Positions 1 through 9,131 of a DNA stretch of 64,000 nucleotides are shown here, piece by piece (positions within the stretch are counted from its first letter, which is position 1; every line of letters begins with the position of its first letter). This stretch comes from Lysobacterales bacterium (GTDB lineage Bacteria; Pseudomonadota; Gammaproteobacteria; Xanthomonadales; SZUA-5). The position numbers and the translations under genes were made by a program. The notes beneath the pieces were generated by a model. It had not been told where the DNA came from and made no database searches. It saw only the letters and a program-made list of their open reading frames with translations. The DNA lies in NCBI GenBank assembly GCA_022841325.1, contig JALHRS010000021.1, positions 1 to 64,000 on the forward strand, read 5' to 3'.

Positions 1-112
1 TGTTGGGCACGCTGCGCTTAGCCCAACGGTCATGGCTGTGGGCCACTCGCAATCATGAAAGTCGCTGGTGCCATGACCGTTGCATAGGTTTTCCTGCCTA
101 ACCCCTCCCCAG

Positions 113-135
113 CCCTCCCCGAACATCGGGGAGGG
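113..135. terminator. Perfect 10-bp hairpin, possible terminator of an upstream gene
   Basis: The arms CCCTCCCCGA (113-122) and TCGGGGAGGG (126-135) pair perfectly around a 3-base loop. There is no T-run, so it is not a canonical intrinsic terminator. It may end a transcript entering from the left edge or belong to a dispersed palindrome family. Bases 1-430 hold no convincing gene, only this hairpin, a GTTGGGC/GCCCAAC pair at the very start, and the two repeats listed next. Confidence 0.4.
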
Positions 136-232
136 AGCGACAGCACTCGCCTGAACGACTTTCACGGCAACCTACGGTTCATGCTACGGTTCATGGCCTG
201 GCCCGGGCGTTGGGGCCTCGTGGCACCGCTCT

Positions 233-307
233 GGAGGGCGCCGCGCTGCGGCGCCGCTTTGCCTGGCCAAAACATCAAAAGCGGCCGCGCAGGCGCGCGT
301 CCCTCCC
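233..307 (+). repeat. GGAGGGCGCCGCGC palindromic element, copy 1
   Basis: An element of about 75 bp starts GGAGGGCGCCGCGCTGCGGC and ends with GCGGCCGCGCAGGCGCGCG followed by a CCCTCCC end, so its ends are inverted. Related copies lie at 1828-1902 (same orientation), 15341-15414 (opposite orientation) and a half copy at 58272-58295. All four are intergenic. It looks like a genome-dispersed, non-autonomous repeat. Confidence 0.7.
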
Positions 308-323
308 AAAAGCCGCTCCGATA

Positions 324-350
324 CTCCCGAGTCCCGAGTCCCGAGTCCCG
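324..350 (-). repeat. Heptamer tandem repeat GGGACTC (G-quadruplex motif)
   Basis: On the plus strand this reads CTCCCGAGTCCCGAGTCCCG and continues. On the minus strand it is (GGGACTC)3GGG: four G3 tracts with four-base loops, the textbook pattern for an intramolecular G-quadruplex. It ends 80 bp upstream of the degQ-like start codon. Confidence 0.75.
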
Positions 351-430
351 CTTCGCGCTCGATGAACTTTGCCCCGGAATCGGGGTCCAACTGCCTCCCG
401 TACCGACTCATCGCGAACTCGCCCACCGCC

Positions 431-1798
431 ATGAAACTGTTGCGTTGCTGTGCTCTTGGCCTTGCCATTCTCACGACCGTCTCATTCGGCCTGCCGGCCA
501 TCGCGGCCTTGCCGGCCGAAGTCGACAACACGCCCATGCCCTCACTGGCGCCAATGCTGGATCGCACCACGCTGGCGGTGGTCAATGTGGCCAGCAAGAC
601 CCGGGTGCAGGTGCGCAATCCCTTCTTTGACGATCCGATCTTCCAGCGCTTCTTCAATCGCCCCGATGTGCCCCAGGAAAGGGTGCAGCAGAGTCTGGGA
701 TCGGGTGTGATCGTCGATGCCGCCAAGGGCCTGGTGCTGACCAACAACCACGTGGTCGAACGCGCCGACGAGGTGACCGTGACCCTGCATGACGGGCGCA
801 CGCTGAATGCCGAGATCGTCGGCCGCGATCCAGACACGGATGTTGCGGTGATCCGGGTGCCGGCCGAGAACCTGACGGCGCTGGGACTGGCTGACTCCGA
901 TGCCCTGCGGGTGGGCGATTTCGTGGTCGCCATCGGCAATCCCTTCGGACTCGGCCAGACCGTCACCAGCGGTATCGTCAGCGCCCTGGGCCGCAGCGGC
1001 CTGCGCGGCCTCGGCTACCAGAACTTCATCCAGACCGACGCCTCGATCAATCCAGGCAATTCCGGCGGCGCGCTGGTCAATCTGCGCGGCGAACTGGTGG
1101 GCATCAACAGTGCCATCTTCAGCCCGTCCGGCGGCAATGTCGGCATCGGCTTTGCCATCCCGTCGAATCTGGCCCGCGATGTGATGAAGCAACTGATTGC
1201 CTACGGCGAGGTCAAGCGCGGCAGTCTGGGTGTACAGGCGCAGGATCTGGATGCGCGCCTGGCGCGCGCACTGGAACTGGCCGAGGGCCGCGGTGCGGTG
1301 GTGACCCAGGTGGTGCCCGAATCGCCGGCGGAGAAAGCGGGTCTGCAAGCGGGAGACGTCATCGTCCGCCTCAACGGCAAGGCCATCGGCAGCGCCGACG
1401 AACTGTCCAATACCGAGGGCCTGTTGCCGATCGGCAAGCCCCTCGAAGTGGAGTTCCTGCGCCGCGGCAGCAGTCGCACGGCCAAGCTGACGCTGATCGC
1501 CAGCAGCGCCCAGCAGTTGGGTGGCGAGAAACTGGATCAACGCCTCAACGGCGCCCGTTTCGGGGAACTCAGCCAGCGCGAGAAGCAGGCCGGCATCAAG
1601 GGCGTCAAGGTACTGAGTGTGGCCGATGGCAGCGAGGCCGAGCTCGCCGGGCTGGTCGCCGGCGACATCATCTTCGGGGTCAACCGCTTCGAGATCGGCA
1701 ATCTGGCCGAACTCAGCCAACTGCTGAGCCAGCGCCCGCGGCAGATCCTGTTCTCGCTGTATCGCGGGCGGCGGGCCTATTACCTGCCGATCGAGTAA
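431..1798 (+). CDS. degQ: Periplasmic serine endoprotease, HtrA/DegQ family
   Basis: This is a 455-residue trypsin-like protease of the periplasmic protein quality-control system, which degrades or holds misfolded envelope proteins. The ATG at 431 is preferred over the in-frame ATG at 362 because it places a hydrophobic signal peptide (MKLLRCCALGLAILTTVSFG) at the N-terminus. The catalytic triad is visible as His107 (TNNHVVE), Asp137 (DPDTDVAV) and Ser211 (GNSGGAL). Two PDZ domains follow, at roughly residues 270-365 and 385-450, as in DegP/DegQ/MucD. Length is normal for the family. DegQ, DegP and MucD cannot be separated by eye. It stands alone between repeat elements. Confidence 0.93.
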   Translation: MKLLRCCALGLAILTTVSFGLPAIAALPAEVDNTPMPSLAPMLDRTTLAVVNVASKTRVQVRNPFFDDPIFQRFFNRPDVPQERVQQSLGSGVIVDAAKGLVLTNNHVVERADEVTVTLHDGRTLNAEIVGRDPDTDVAVIRVPAENLTALGLADSDALRVGDFVVAIGNPFGLGQTVTSGIVSALGRSGLRGLGYQNFIQTDASINPGNSGGALVNLRGELVGINSAIFSPSGGNVGIGFAIPSNLARDVMKQLIAYGEVKRGSLGVQAQDLDARLARALELAEGRGAVVTQVVPESPAEKAGLQAGDVIVRLNGKAIGSADELSNTEGLLPIGKPLEVEFLRRGSSRTAKLTLIASSAQQLGGEKLDQRLNGARFGELSQREKQAGIKGVKVLSVADGSEAELAGLVAGDIIFGVNRFEIGNLAELSQLLSQRPRQILFSLYRGRRAYYLPIE

Positions 1799-1827
1799 AG
1801 CCGGGGCTGGGGGCAGGCCGTTGCCGT

Positions 1828-1902
1828 GGAGGGCGCCGCGCCGCGGCGCCGCTCTGGTGTTGCAGCAGATCAAGAGCGGCCGCGCAGGCGCGCGGCCCTC
1901 CC
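1828..1902 (+). repeat. GGAGGGCGCCGCGC palindromic element, copy 2
   Basis: Same orientation and organisation as the copy at 233-307: a GGAGGGCGCCGCGCCGCGGC start, an AGCGGCCGCGCAGGCGCGCG inner right arm and a CCCTCC end. It sits directly downstream of the degQ-like gene, so the two same-orientation copies bracket that gene. Confidence 0.7.
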
Positions 1903-1991
1903 CAAGGCCGCTCCCAACTCAGCGATTGAGTGTACTAGTCGGCCCGGTGTAGGGTCGCAAGCTGCCAGCCTCGACGCACCCACACCGCCTG

Positions 1992-2819
1992 ATGGATTCC
2001 TACGTACTCTTCGGTCATCCGGTGGCGCATTCGCGCTCGCCGTGGATACATGCCCAGTTTGCTGCCCAGTTTGGATACGAGCAGAGCTACGAGTCCGTGG
2101 ATGTGGTTCCGGAGCACTTTGAAGAAACGCTCTGGAACTTCGCCGAGGCCGGCGGTCGTGGCGCCAATGTGACGCTGCCCCTGAAGGAACAGGCGGCCAT
2201 GTTGTGCGATGAGCTGACGCCGGCGGCGGCCCGCGCCGGCGCCGCCAATACCCTGATCCGTCTGCCGGGTCAGCGCTGGCGCGGGGACAATACCGACGGC
2301 GCCGGTCTGCTGGTGGATTTCGAGCGGCTGGGCATCGCCGTGACGGAAAGGCGGCTGGTCATCATCGGCGCCGGTGGCGCCACGCGCGGCATCCTCGGGC
2401 CTCTGCTGGAACTGGCGCCGCGCCAGATCGTCATCGTCAACCGAACCCCGGAGCGGGCCTTGCAGCTGGTGCTGGAGTCCGGCGCGATCGGTGTGGTGCA
2501 GGCCTGGTCGCTGGATGATCTGGCCAGTGTCGGCCATGCCGATGTGCTGATCCACGCGACTTCGGCCTATCGCGCCGACGGCTTGCCGCCGCTGCCGGAC
2601 GAACTCGTCGATGCCGAGACCGTGGCCTACGATCTGGGCTACGGCGCCTCGGCCGAAGCCTTTCTGGCCCAGGTCCGCCGCGCCGGGGCGCGTCTGGCGG
2701 TCGATGGTCTGGGCATGCTGGTGGAACAGGCCGCCGAGTCCTTCCTGCGCTGGCGTGGCGTGCGCCCGCAGACCGCGGCGGTGCGCGAGAACCTCAGGCG
2801 TCTGTTGGCCGATGGCTGA
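1992..2819 (+). CDS. aroE: Shikimate dehydrogenase (NADP+)
   Basis: The enzyme reduces 3-dehydroshikimate to shikimate in the cytosolic pathway to chorismate and aromatic amino acids. The 275-residue protein has the substrate-binding motif FGHPVAHSRSPWIHA at the N-terminus, the catalytic-lysine motif NVTLPLKEQA near residue 65, and the Rossmann glycine loop VIIGAGGATRG near residue 125. Length matches the family (about 270). The stop overlaps the start of the next gene by 8 bp, so the two are probably co-transcribed. Confidence 0.95.
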   Translation: MDSYVLFGHPVAHSRSPWIHAQFAAQFGYEQSYESVDVVPEHFEETLWNFAEAGGRGANVTLPLKEQAAMLCDELTPAAARAGAANTLIRLPGQRWRGDNTDGAGLLVDFERLGIAVTERRLVIIGAGGATRGILGPLLELAPRQIVIVNRTPERALQLVLESGAIGVVQAWSLDDLASVGHADVLIHATSAYRADGLPPLPDELVDAETVAYDLGYGASAEAFLAQVRRAGARLAVDGLGMLVEQAAESFLRWRGVRPQTAAVRENLRRLLADG

Positions 2820-3099
2820 AACCGGGCAGATGTCCTGTCGTAGCGGCTGCGCGGCTTGCTGTATTGCGCCATCGATCAGCAGTCCGATCCCGGGCATGCC
2901 GCAAGGCAAGCCGGCCGGTGTGCCCTGTGTGCAGCTGGATGCCGAGTACCGCTGTCGGCTCTTCGGTTTGCCAGAGCGGCCGGCCGTGTGTGTCAGTTTG
3001 CGGCCGGAACCGGAGATGTGCGGCAGTAGCCGTGAGCAGGCACTGGCAACGCTGGCTTGCTGGGAGCTCTCGACCCAGCCGCCAAGCCCGCATCCATGA
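2812..3099 (+). CDS. YkgJ-family cysteine cluster protein
   Basis: A 95-residue protein rich in cysteines: CRSGCAACC near the N-terminus, then PCVQL, RCRLFG, VCVSL, MCGSS and ACWE. This fits the zinc/iron-chelating CxxCxxCC family (YkgJ, UPF0153), whose function is not established. The ATG at 2812 overlaps the aroE stop and sets the N-terminus just before the first cysteine motif. A longer in-frame opening from 2611 is only the shadow of aroE. Confidence 0.8.
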   Translation: MAETGQMSCRSGCAACCIAPSISSPIPGMPQGKPAGVPCVQLDAEYRCRLFGLPERPAVCVSLRPEPEMCGSSREQALATLACWELSTQPPSPHP

Positions 3100-3169
3100 G
3101 AAGGAAAGGCGGGAGGGTCGCGACAGGTTTCGGCGAGGTCCACGCGACCCGGTGGAGCTTGCGGGAGCG

Positions 3170-3916
3170 TTACCGCACCACGGTGAACTCATAGCTACCG
3201 ACCGGCATGGTGCCGCCGGCGGCATCGGTCATGACCAGCCGATAGCGCCCAGGCTTGAGCAGCTTGCCCTTGAGCGCCACCGTGACCATGCCTTCGACAC
3301 TGACCCCGGCCGAGGCGATGTCGATGCTGACCGCGCCATCGCGGAGCACGCGGACCCGATAGGCGGGCAGCGGTTGCGGGCCGGCAGGCACTTCGATCAG
3401 GACATTGGCCTCGGCAGCGGGAGCACTGATCGGCGTCAATGCCTGACCGCCCAGAGCGCGCATATCGTCAAAACGGATGAAGGCGACCTCGCCCGTCGGC
3501 GCCTCGGCTTCCGCCAGCGCCGAGCGCAGTTGGCTGATTTCGTGGTTGGCGTTCCAGAGCAGTGCCGCGCCGGTCAGCGTGGCCGCGAGCGCCAGTCCGC
3601 GGCTGAACCAGGGCGCCGGTCGGGTCGGTCGCAGGGGCAACACCGTCGGCGGGAGTGGCGCGTTGTCGAAGACCGCCGGCTCACGACGGGCCAGTTCGCG
3701 CACGCCCTCGCGCAGCATCTGCTCCGCCTCCACCCATTCAGCCCACTGCGGATTGGCCAGCAAGGTCTCTTCGAAGCGAGACAGCCGCGGTTCGTCGAGG
3801 TCTCCGGCCACATAGTCGGATATGAGCCTCTCGAACTCGTCCAGCGGCATGGGATGACGATCGCCAAAACTGTGTTCGGCCGATCCCGGGCGTGGGTGTG
3901 GGAAGTCCATGATCAT
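3170..3916 (-). CDS. Putative anti-sigma factor, single-pass membrane protein
   Basis: A 248-residue protein whose N-terminal ~75 residues (LISDYVAGDLDEPRLSRFEE) resemble the helical sigma-binding region of anti-sigma factors. One hydrophobic segment (FSRGLALAATLTGAALLW, about residues 103-122) would cross the inner membrane, leaving a C-terminal periplasmic domain of about 120 residues with a beta-rich look. Its start overlaps the stop of the ECF sigma gene by 4 bp (ATGA), the usual sigma/anti-sigma coupling. No HxxxCxxC zinc motif is seen. The call rests on context and topology. Confidence 0.7.
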   Translation of the reverse strand: MIMDFPHPRPGSAEHSFGDRHPMPLDEFERLISDYVAGDLDEPRLSRFEETLLANPQWAEWVEAEQMLREGVRELARREPAVFDNAPLPPTVLPLRPTRPAPWFSRGLALAATLTGAALLWNANHEISQLRSALAEAEAPTGEVAFIRFDDMRALGGQALTPISAPAAEANVLIEVPAGPQPLPAYRVRVLRDGAVSIDIASAGVSVEGMVTVALKGKLLKPGRYRLVMTDAAGGTMPVGSYEFTVVR

Positions 3917-4536
3917 GATTTCGTCTTGGTACTGTCAAACAATGTCGTCACAGCGGCAGATGTCCCAGCCGATTCTGTCGACCGCGACACAAATTCACGC
4001 AAGCGAACCCTGGCCCGGTGCAGCACCCGGTCGAAATGCCGCGCTTCCAGTTGCAGCAAGACACAGATCTCAGCCTTGCCCAGATCGTCGAGGTAATAGG
4101 CCCGCAGCAGTTCGCGGTCGCGTTTGTTGGGCAGTTCATCGACAAGGGTGCGCACGGCCTCCAGCAACTGTCCTTGCTGCATGCGCTCCTCCGGGGAGGG
4201 TTCGAACTGTGCTTCGACGCTGTGCGCGTAGTCGCTGGCGAGGCGTCGCCGTCTGGCTTCCGTACGGGTGGCGTTGGATGCCAGATGCACCGCGGTGGTG
4301 TGGGCGAAGGCCACTTGCTGCTGGGCATCGACGATTTCACCCTGACGCCAGCGGGCGATGATCAGAATCAGCGCCTCCTGGACCAGATCGTCAACCACAG
4401 CCGAGCCGCCCATGCGCGCTCGCAGCAGCACCCTCAAGCCCGGGCGCAGTCGCTGCGCCAGTTCGCGTTCCGCTGCCGCGTCACGGCGCAGGGTGTGCTG
4501 GGTGGCCAAGCTGGGCATGTCCGAGATTTTTGCCAT
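3913..4536 (-). CDS. RNA polymerase sigma factor, ECF subfamily
   Basis: A 207-residue ECF sigma factor. Region 2 is seen in LRARMGGSAVVDDLVQEALI, where the DDLVQE core is diagnostic. Region 4, with the helix-turn-helix that contacts the -35 element, is seen in LPNKRDRELLRAYYLDDLGK followed by RVLHRARVRLREFV. It is translationally coupled to the membrane anti-sigma gene downstream. The N-terminal start (ATG at 4536 or the in-frame ATG six codons later) is uncertain because neither has a strong ribosome-binding site. The target regulon cannot be read from this window. Confidence 0.85.
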   Translation of the reverse strand: MAKISDMPSLATQHTLRRDAAAERELAQRLRPGLRVLLRARMGGSAVVDDLVQEALILIIARWRQGEIVDAQQQVAFAHTTAVHLASNATRTEARRRRLASDYAHSVEAQFEPSPEERMQQGQLLEAVRTLVDELPNKRDRELLRAYYLDDLGKAEICVLLQLEARHFDRVLHRARVRLREFVSRSTESAGTSAAVTTLFDSTKTKS

Positions 4537-4566
4537 AAGCTCATTGTATGCGTCTCGGCACCCATC

Positions 4567-7500
4567 TTACTGCGGCTGAAGGCGTTCGCGGCTGTTCAGG
4601 TAAACAAAGTACAGGACCGGGATGACCACCAGCGTCAGCAGCGTGGAGACCAGAATGCCGAAGATCAGCGATACGGCGAGACCATTGAAGATCGGATCAT
4701 CGAGGATGAACAGCCCGCCGGACATCGCTGCAACCGCGGTCAGGGCAATGGGTTTGGCGCGCACCGCGCAGGCTTCGATGACGGCATCGGCCAGGGCCAT
4801 GCCCTCGCTCAAGGCCTGATTGATGAAATCGACCAGCAGGATCGAATTGCGCACGATGATGCCGGCCAGCGCAATCATGCCGATCATGCTGGTGGCGGTG
4901 AACTGTGCGCCGAACAGGGCATGCCCGGGCATCACGCCAATCACCGTCAGCGGAATCGGCGCCATGATGATCAGGGGCACGACGTAGTTGCGGAACTGCC
5001 CCACCACCAGCAGGTAGATCAGCACCAGTCCCACCGAATAGGCCAGACCCATATCGCGGAAGGTCTCGAAGGTGATCTGCCACTCGCCATCCCACTTGAT
5101 GGCGAAACGGGTCGTGTCTACCGGTGCCCTGAAGAAGTATTGATCGACAGGACTGCCATCCAGCCCCTGTTCGTCGATCTCGCCGACGATGCTGAACATG
5201 CCGTAGAGCGGGCTGTCGACAGCGCCGCCTTCGTCGGCAAAGACCATGCTCACCGGCAGCAGATCCTTGTGGTAGACCGAGCGCTCCCAGCGTGCATCGC
5301 GGATCTGGACCAGTTCCGACAAGGGCACCAGCTCGGCGTTGGTCGCGCGCACCTGCAAGGTCAGCAGGCGGTCGAGCTCAGCCTGATCGCCGGGGCCCAG
5401 GCGCAGACGGATCGGCATGGCGTACTTGGCGGCGCCGTCGCGCAGAAAGCTGGCGTCCAGACCGCCCAGACCGGTGGCGATGGTGTCGACGATCTGCTGC
5501 TGGGTGATGCCCAGGCGTGAGGCCCGCTGGCGATCGACGACGAGCAGATCGCGCGGGGCGTCGGCTTCCACCGTGGTGTCGATATCGACGATGCCCGCAG
5601 TCTGCGCGAACTGGTCTTGCAGCTGCAGTGCCAGTTGCCGTGCGCGTTCCGGATCGGGGCCGTAGATCTCTGCTACCAGGGGCGCCAGCACCGGCGGTCC
5701 CGGCGGGACCTCGACCACCTTGACCGAGGCGCCGTAGCGGGCGCCGATCGCCGCCAGCGCCGGCCGAGTGGCGCGGGCGATGTCATGGCTCTTGCGCGAG
5801 CGCTGGTGCTTGTCGACCAGATTGACCTGCAGGTCGCCGACGCTGGCGCCAGCGCGCAGATAGTACTGGCGCACCAGACCGTTGAAATTGACCGGCGCCG
5901 AGGTGCCGGCATAGCCCTGGATGCTGGCGACCTCGGGCTGCCGGGCGACCTCGGTCGCGAGTTCGCTCAGGGCACGGTTGGTGCTCTCGAGCGTGCTGCC
6001 CTCGGGCATGTCCAGGACCACCTGAAACTCGGACTTGTTGTCGAAGGGCAGCATCTTCAGCACCACCAGTTCGACCACGGCCAGACTGGCCGATGCTCCG
6101 ACCAGCAGCAGCATCGACAGGAACAGCAGCAGTCGGCGGCGGGCGGCGTGCGCGCCTTCCAGGAAGGGCCGCAGGACTAGTTCGAACAAGCGGTGCAGGC
6201 CGCTGCGGTGCTGCTTGTCATGTTCGGCAGCGCCGCCGTGCCCGGCGTCGTGATGGCGGATCAGCTTCAGTGACAGCCACGGGGTGACCGTCAGCGCCAC
6301 CGCCAGCGACAGCAGCATGCCGACACTGGCGTTGATCGGGATCGGTCGCATGTACGGCCCCATCAGGCCGCTGACAAAGGCCATCGGCAGCAGGGCTGCA
6401 ATCACGGTGAAGGTGGCCAGGATGGTCGGACCGCCTACTTCATCCACCGCCGGCGGGATCGCCTCCTTCAGTGAGCGTCCGCCCAGGGCCATGTGCCGGT
6501 GGATGTTCTCGACCACCACGATGGCATCGTCCACCAGGATGCCGATCGAGAAGATCAGCGCGAACAGGCTGACCCTGTTGATGGTGAAACCCAGGAAATA
6601 GGATGCGGCCAGCGTCAGCGCCAGGGTCAGGATGACCGCCGTGCCGACGACGATGGCTTCGCGGCGGCCGAGCGCGAACAGCACCAGGAGCACCACCGAC
6701 AGCGTGGCGAAGATCAGTTTCTGGATCAGTTTCTGGGCCTTGTCGGTGGCCGTCTGACCGTAGTCACGGGTGATTTCCACATTGACACCATCGGGTATCA
6801 CCGTGCCGCGCAGCGTTTGCAGCAGCTCGGCGATGCTCCGGGTGATATCGGCCGCATTGCTGCCGGGTTTCTTGGCGATCGCGATGGTCACGGCGGGAGC
6901 CGTACCGGTGGCCGGTCCCTCGTGAACCGCCTGGTGCCAGACATAGCTGGAGGGCAGATCGCCGCCGCCACGGACATCCGCCACATCCGACAGATACACC
7001 GGCTGGCCGCGATTGAGCCCGATCACCAGCTGACTGACTTCGGTCGCATCGCTGAAAAAACCACCGGCGGTCAGCGGAATATCGCGGTCCGCGCTGACTC
7101 TTGAGCCGGCTTGCGCCACCTGGTTTGCTGCCCGCAAGGCGTTGCCGAGTTCACCCACGGTCAGTCCGTAGCCAGCCAGTCGGGTCGGATCGAGTTGCAC
7201 CAGCGCGACCCGCTCGGGTGCGCCGATGGTGTAGACGTCGCGGGTGCCGGGCACGCGCTTGAGTTCGGCTTCCAGTGTGTGCGCCACTTCCGCGAGTTCA
7301 GTGGCGCCGCGCCCTGGATCGTCGGTCCATAGCGTCAGACTCATCACCGGGACGTCGTCGATGCCCATCGGCTTGACCAGCGGCTGACCTACACCGAGCC
7401 CCGGTGGCATCCAGTCCTGATTGGAGTAGATCTGGTTGTAGAGGCGGACGATGGCATCGCGGCGTGCTTCGCCGACGATGAATTCGACGGTAATGACCGC

Positions 7501-7785
7501 GCCGCCGGGTCGACTCACCGAATAGACATGCTTGATGCCCTCGATTTCCGCGAGGGTCTGTTCCAGCGGTACTGCAACCAGGTTCTCGACATCGGCAACG
7601 TCGGCACCGGGGAAGGGCACGAAGACGTTGGCGAAGGTCACCTCGATCTGAGGTTCTTCCTCGCGTGGCGTGATCAGGGTCGCGGCAATGCCCAGCAACA
7701 GGCCGGCCAGGGCCAGAATCGGGGTCAGCGGATTGGCCTGGAAGCTGCGTGCGAGCCTCCCGGAAAAACCCAGAGCCTCACTCAT
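4567..7785 (-). CDS. RND-family efflux transporter, inner-membrane permease
   Basis: A 1072-residue proton-driven antiporter subunit of the AcrB/MdtB/CzcA superfamily. The expected architecture is visible: TM1 after SGRLARSFQANPLTPIL, a large periplasmic porter loop, TM helices with the proton-relay motif GILVDDAIVVVENI near residue 410, a second porter loop, and the C-terminal TM bundle. It overlaps the upstream adaptor gene by 8 bp. The substrate is unknown. The regulator and oxidoreductase remnant nearby point to sulfur or redox stress rather than drugs, but that is inference. No outer-membrane channel gene accompanies it. Confidence 0.92.
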   Translation of the reverse strand: MSEALGFSGRLARSFQANPLTPILALAGLLLGIAATLITPREEEPQIEVTFANVFVPFPGADVADVENLVAVPLEQTLAEIEGIKHVYSVSRPGGAVITVEFIVGEARRDAIVRLYNQIYSNQDWMPPGLGVGQPLVKPMGIDDVPVMSLTLWTDDPGRGATELAEVAHTLEAELKRVPGTRDVYTIGAPERVALVQLDPTRLAGYGLTVGELGNALRAANQVAQAGSRVSADRDIPLTAGGFFSDATEVSQLVIGLNRGQPVYLSDVADVRGGGDLPSSYVWHQAVHEGPATGTAPAVTIAIAKKPGSNAADITRSIAELLQTLRGTVIPDGVNVEITRDYGQTATDKAQKLIQKLIFATLSVVLLVLFALGRREAIVVGTAVILTLALTLAASYFLGFTINRVSLFALIFSIGILVDDAIVVVENIHRHMALGGRSLKEAIPPAVDEVGGPTILATFTVIAALLPMAFVSGLMGPYMRPIPINASVGMLLSLAVALTVTPWLSLKLIRHHDAGHGGAAEHDKQHRSGLHRLFELVLRPFLEGAHAARRRLLLFLSMLLLVGASASLAVVELVVLKMLPFDNKSEFQVVLDMPEGSTLESTNRALSELATEVARQPEVASIQGYAGTSAPVNFNGLVRQYYLRAGASVGDLQVNLVDKHQRSRKSHDIARATRPALAAIGARYGASVKVVEVPPGPPVLAPLVAEIYGPDPERARQLALQLQDQFAQTAGIVDIDTTVEADAPRDLLVVDRQRASRLGITQQQIVDTIATGLGGLDASFLRDGAAKYAMPIRLRLGPGDQAELDRLLTLQVRATNAELVPLSELVQIRDARWERSVYHKDLLPVSMVFADEGGAVDSPLYGMFSIVGEIDEQGLDGSPVDQYFFRAPVDTTRFAIKWDGEWQITFETFRDMGLAYSVGLVLIYLLVVGQFRNYVVPLIIMAPIPLTVIGVMPGHALFGAQFTATSMIGMIALAGIIVRNSILLVDFINQALSEGMALADAVIEACAVRAKPIALTAVAAMSGGLFILDDPIFNGLAVSLIFGILVSTLLTLVVIPVLYFVYLNSRERLQPQ

Positions 7786-8845
7786 GTCCGGCGCGCCGGC
7801 TGATCAGGGCTGCTGCGGCTGCCAGCGGGTCGGTGACGATGGTCTCGCCACCACTCAAGCCGGCCAGGACTTCGACGCGATCTCCGAAAGAATGTCCCAG
7901 CCGCAGCTGGCGCAGGCTGAGCTGCTGCTGATCCAGCACATAGACGGCGCTGATCTCGCTGCGCTGTACCAGGACCTTGCGCGGCAGCAGCAGACGCTCG
8001 CTGCTGCCGACATCGAAGGCCACCTTGACCGTCATGCCCGGATGCAATCCGGTTTCTTCCTCCGGCAATTCGACCCGGACCTTGAAACTGTGGGTGTCGG
8101 GATCGGCATAGGGGAAGACCGTGACCGAGGTCGCGGCAATCCGTCGGGCGCCATCGGCACCCAGCAGCACGCTGGCCCGCTTGCGATCGCGGATCGCGGC
8201 GATATCGCTCTGGGGTACCTCCACCGCCAGTCGCAACTGGCCCAGCGACAGCCCCGAGATGAGCTGCTGTCCGGGACGCACCGACTCGCCGACCTGCACA
8301 TGACGGGCCGTGACGATGCCGCTGAAGGGCGCACGGATGATGGTGTAATCCACCTGTTCGCCGGCGCTGCGGACGCCGGCTCGGGCCGCTTCCAGCGCTG
8401 CCCGCGCCGAATCACGGCGGGCGGTGGCCTGATCGAGCTGTGCCTTGGCCACCAGCTTGCGCTCATAGATGCTCTGAATGCGGGTGTACTCGGACTCGGC
8501 CTCGCGGGCGGCGGCTTCGGCGGCGCGCAGTTGCGCCTGGGCCTGGCGACTGGCCGATTGCTGCTCGACGTCGGTGAAGCGCACCACCACTGCGCCTGCG
8601 GGCACGTAATCGTCGACATCGTAAGGCAATTCCAGCACGCGGCCGGCGGTCTGCGCCGACAGCGTGGCCTGATTCACGGCCTCGACCACGCCGTCCCAGA
8701 CTCGCTCCCGCGCCGTGCTTTCGGGCGTGATCGTCAGTGTCGGCAACTCCGGCAGTGGCGCCGCATCGCGGGTCGGCGGCGCCGAGCTGCCGCAGGCCGA
8801 CAGGCTTGCCAGAGTCACAGTGAGAGCGGCGAGTCGAATCATCAT
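7778..8845 (-). CDS. RND efflux periplasmic adaptor (membrane fusion) lipoprotein
   Basis: A 355-residue membrane fusion protein linking the permease to an outer-membrane channel. The N-terminus MMIRLAALTVTLASLSACGS is a lipoprotein signal with lipobox LSAC, so it should be lipid-anchored. Barrel-sandwich (biotinyl-lipoyl-like) segments flank an alpha-helical hairpin (RAAEAAAREAESEYTRI to AALEAARAGVRSAGEQV), followed by a beta-barrel and a membrane-proximal domain. It lies between the DUF2892 gene and the permease in one operon. Confidence 0.9.
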   Translation of the reverse strand: MMIRLAALTVTLASLSACGSSAPPTRDAAPLPELPTLTITPESTARERVWDGVVEAVNQATLSAQTAGRVLELPYDVDDYVPAGAVVVRFTDVEQQSASRQAQAQLRAAEAAAREAESEYTRIQSIYERKLVAKAQLDQATARRDSARAALEAARAGVRSAGEQVDYTIIRAPFSGIVTARHVQVGESVRPGQQLISGLSLGQLRLAVEVPQSDIAAIRDRKRASVLLGADGARRIAATSVTVFPYADPDTHSFKVRVELPEEETGLHPGMTVKVAFDVGSSERLLLPRKVLVQRSEISAVYVLDQQQLSLRQLRLGHSFGDRVEVLAGLSGGETIVTDPLAAAAALISRRAGHE

Positions 8846-8846
8846 G

Positions 8847-9050
8847 TCAGCGGAAGGCCTGTCCGGCAGGAAATCCGGATTTCCTGAGCATGATGGCCAA
8901 GGGACAGAAGCCTGTGAAGGCCGATTGCAGCAGATTCAGGCCGACGAAAGCGGTCAGCAGCAACCACCACGGCGAGAACCAGTGCGCCAGCGCGACGCTC
9001 AGCAGCACCACAGTGCCGGCAAACGCCAGAACGATGCGATCGATGTTCAT
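8847..9050 (-). CDS. DUF2892 (YgaP-type transmembrane domain) small membrane protein
   Basis: A 67-residue protein with two hydrophobic helices (LAFAGTVVLLSVALAHW and WWLLLTAFVGLNLLQSAF) ending in GFCPLAIMLRKSGF. This is the DUF2892 pattern also found at the membrane end of rhodanese YgaP. The GFCP cysteine is the family's usual conserved cysteine. The family often accompanies sulfur-trafficking genes. It is the first gene of the RND operon, preceded by an AAGGGAG ribosome-binding site and a recognisable promoter. Confidence 0.8.
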   Translation of the reverse strand: MNIDRIVLAFAGTVVLLSVALAHWFSPWWLLLTAFVGLNLLQSAFTGFCPLAIMLRKSGFPAGQAFR

Positions 9051-9071
9051 GTCCAGCTCCCTTGGGTTAGT

Positions 9072-9106
9072 TATCGCTAATATAGCTATCCCTAATATTA
9101 AGTCAA
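9072..9106 (-). promoter_or_regulatory. Sigma-70 promoter with tandem operator-like repeats for the DUF2892-RND operon
   Basis: Reading leftward, TTGACT (9106-9101) and TATATT (9084-9079) are separated by 16 bp, close to the -35/-10 consensus, and lie about 30 bp before the DUF2892 start. Overlaid on this promoter are two direct repeats, TATCGCTAATAT (9072-9083) and TATCCCTAATAT (9087-9098), identical at 11 of 12 positions and spaced 15 bp apart. A repressor bound here would block RNA polymerase. The BigR-like regulator 330 bp away is the obvious candidate. Confidence 0.65.
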
Positions 9107-9131
9107 GCGAGCATCGCGCGGCCCTTGGGCT

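Noticed and set aside
542..1873. A minus-strand open frame of 443 codons opposite the degQ-like gene
   Set aside because: The plus-strand frame has an intact catalytic triad and two PDZ domains. The antisense frame has no recognisable feature.
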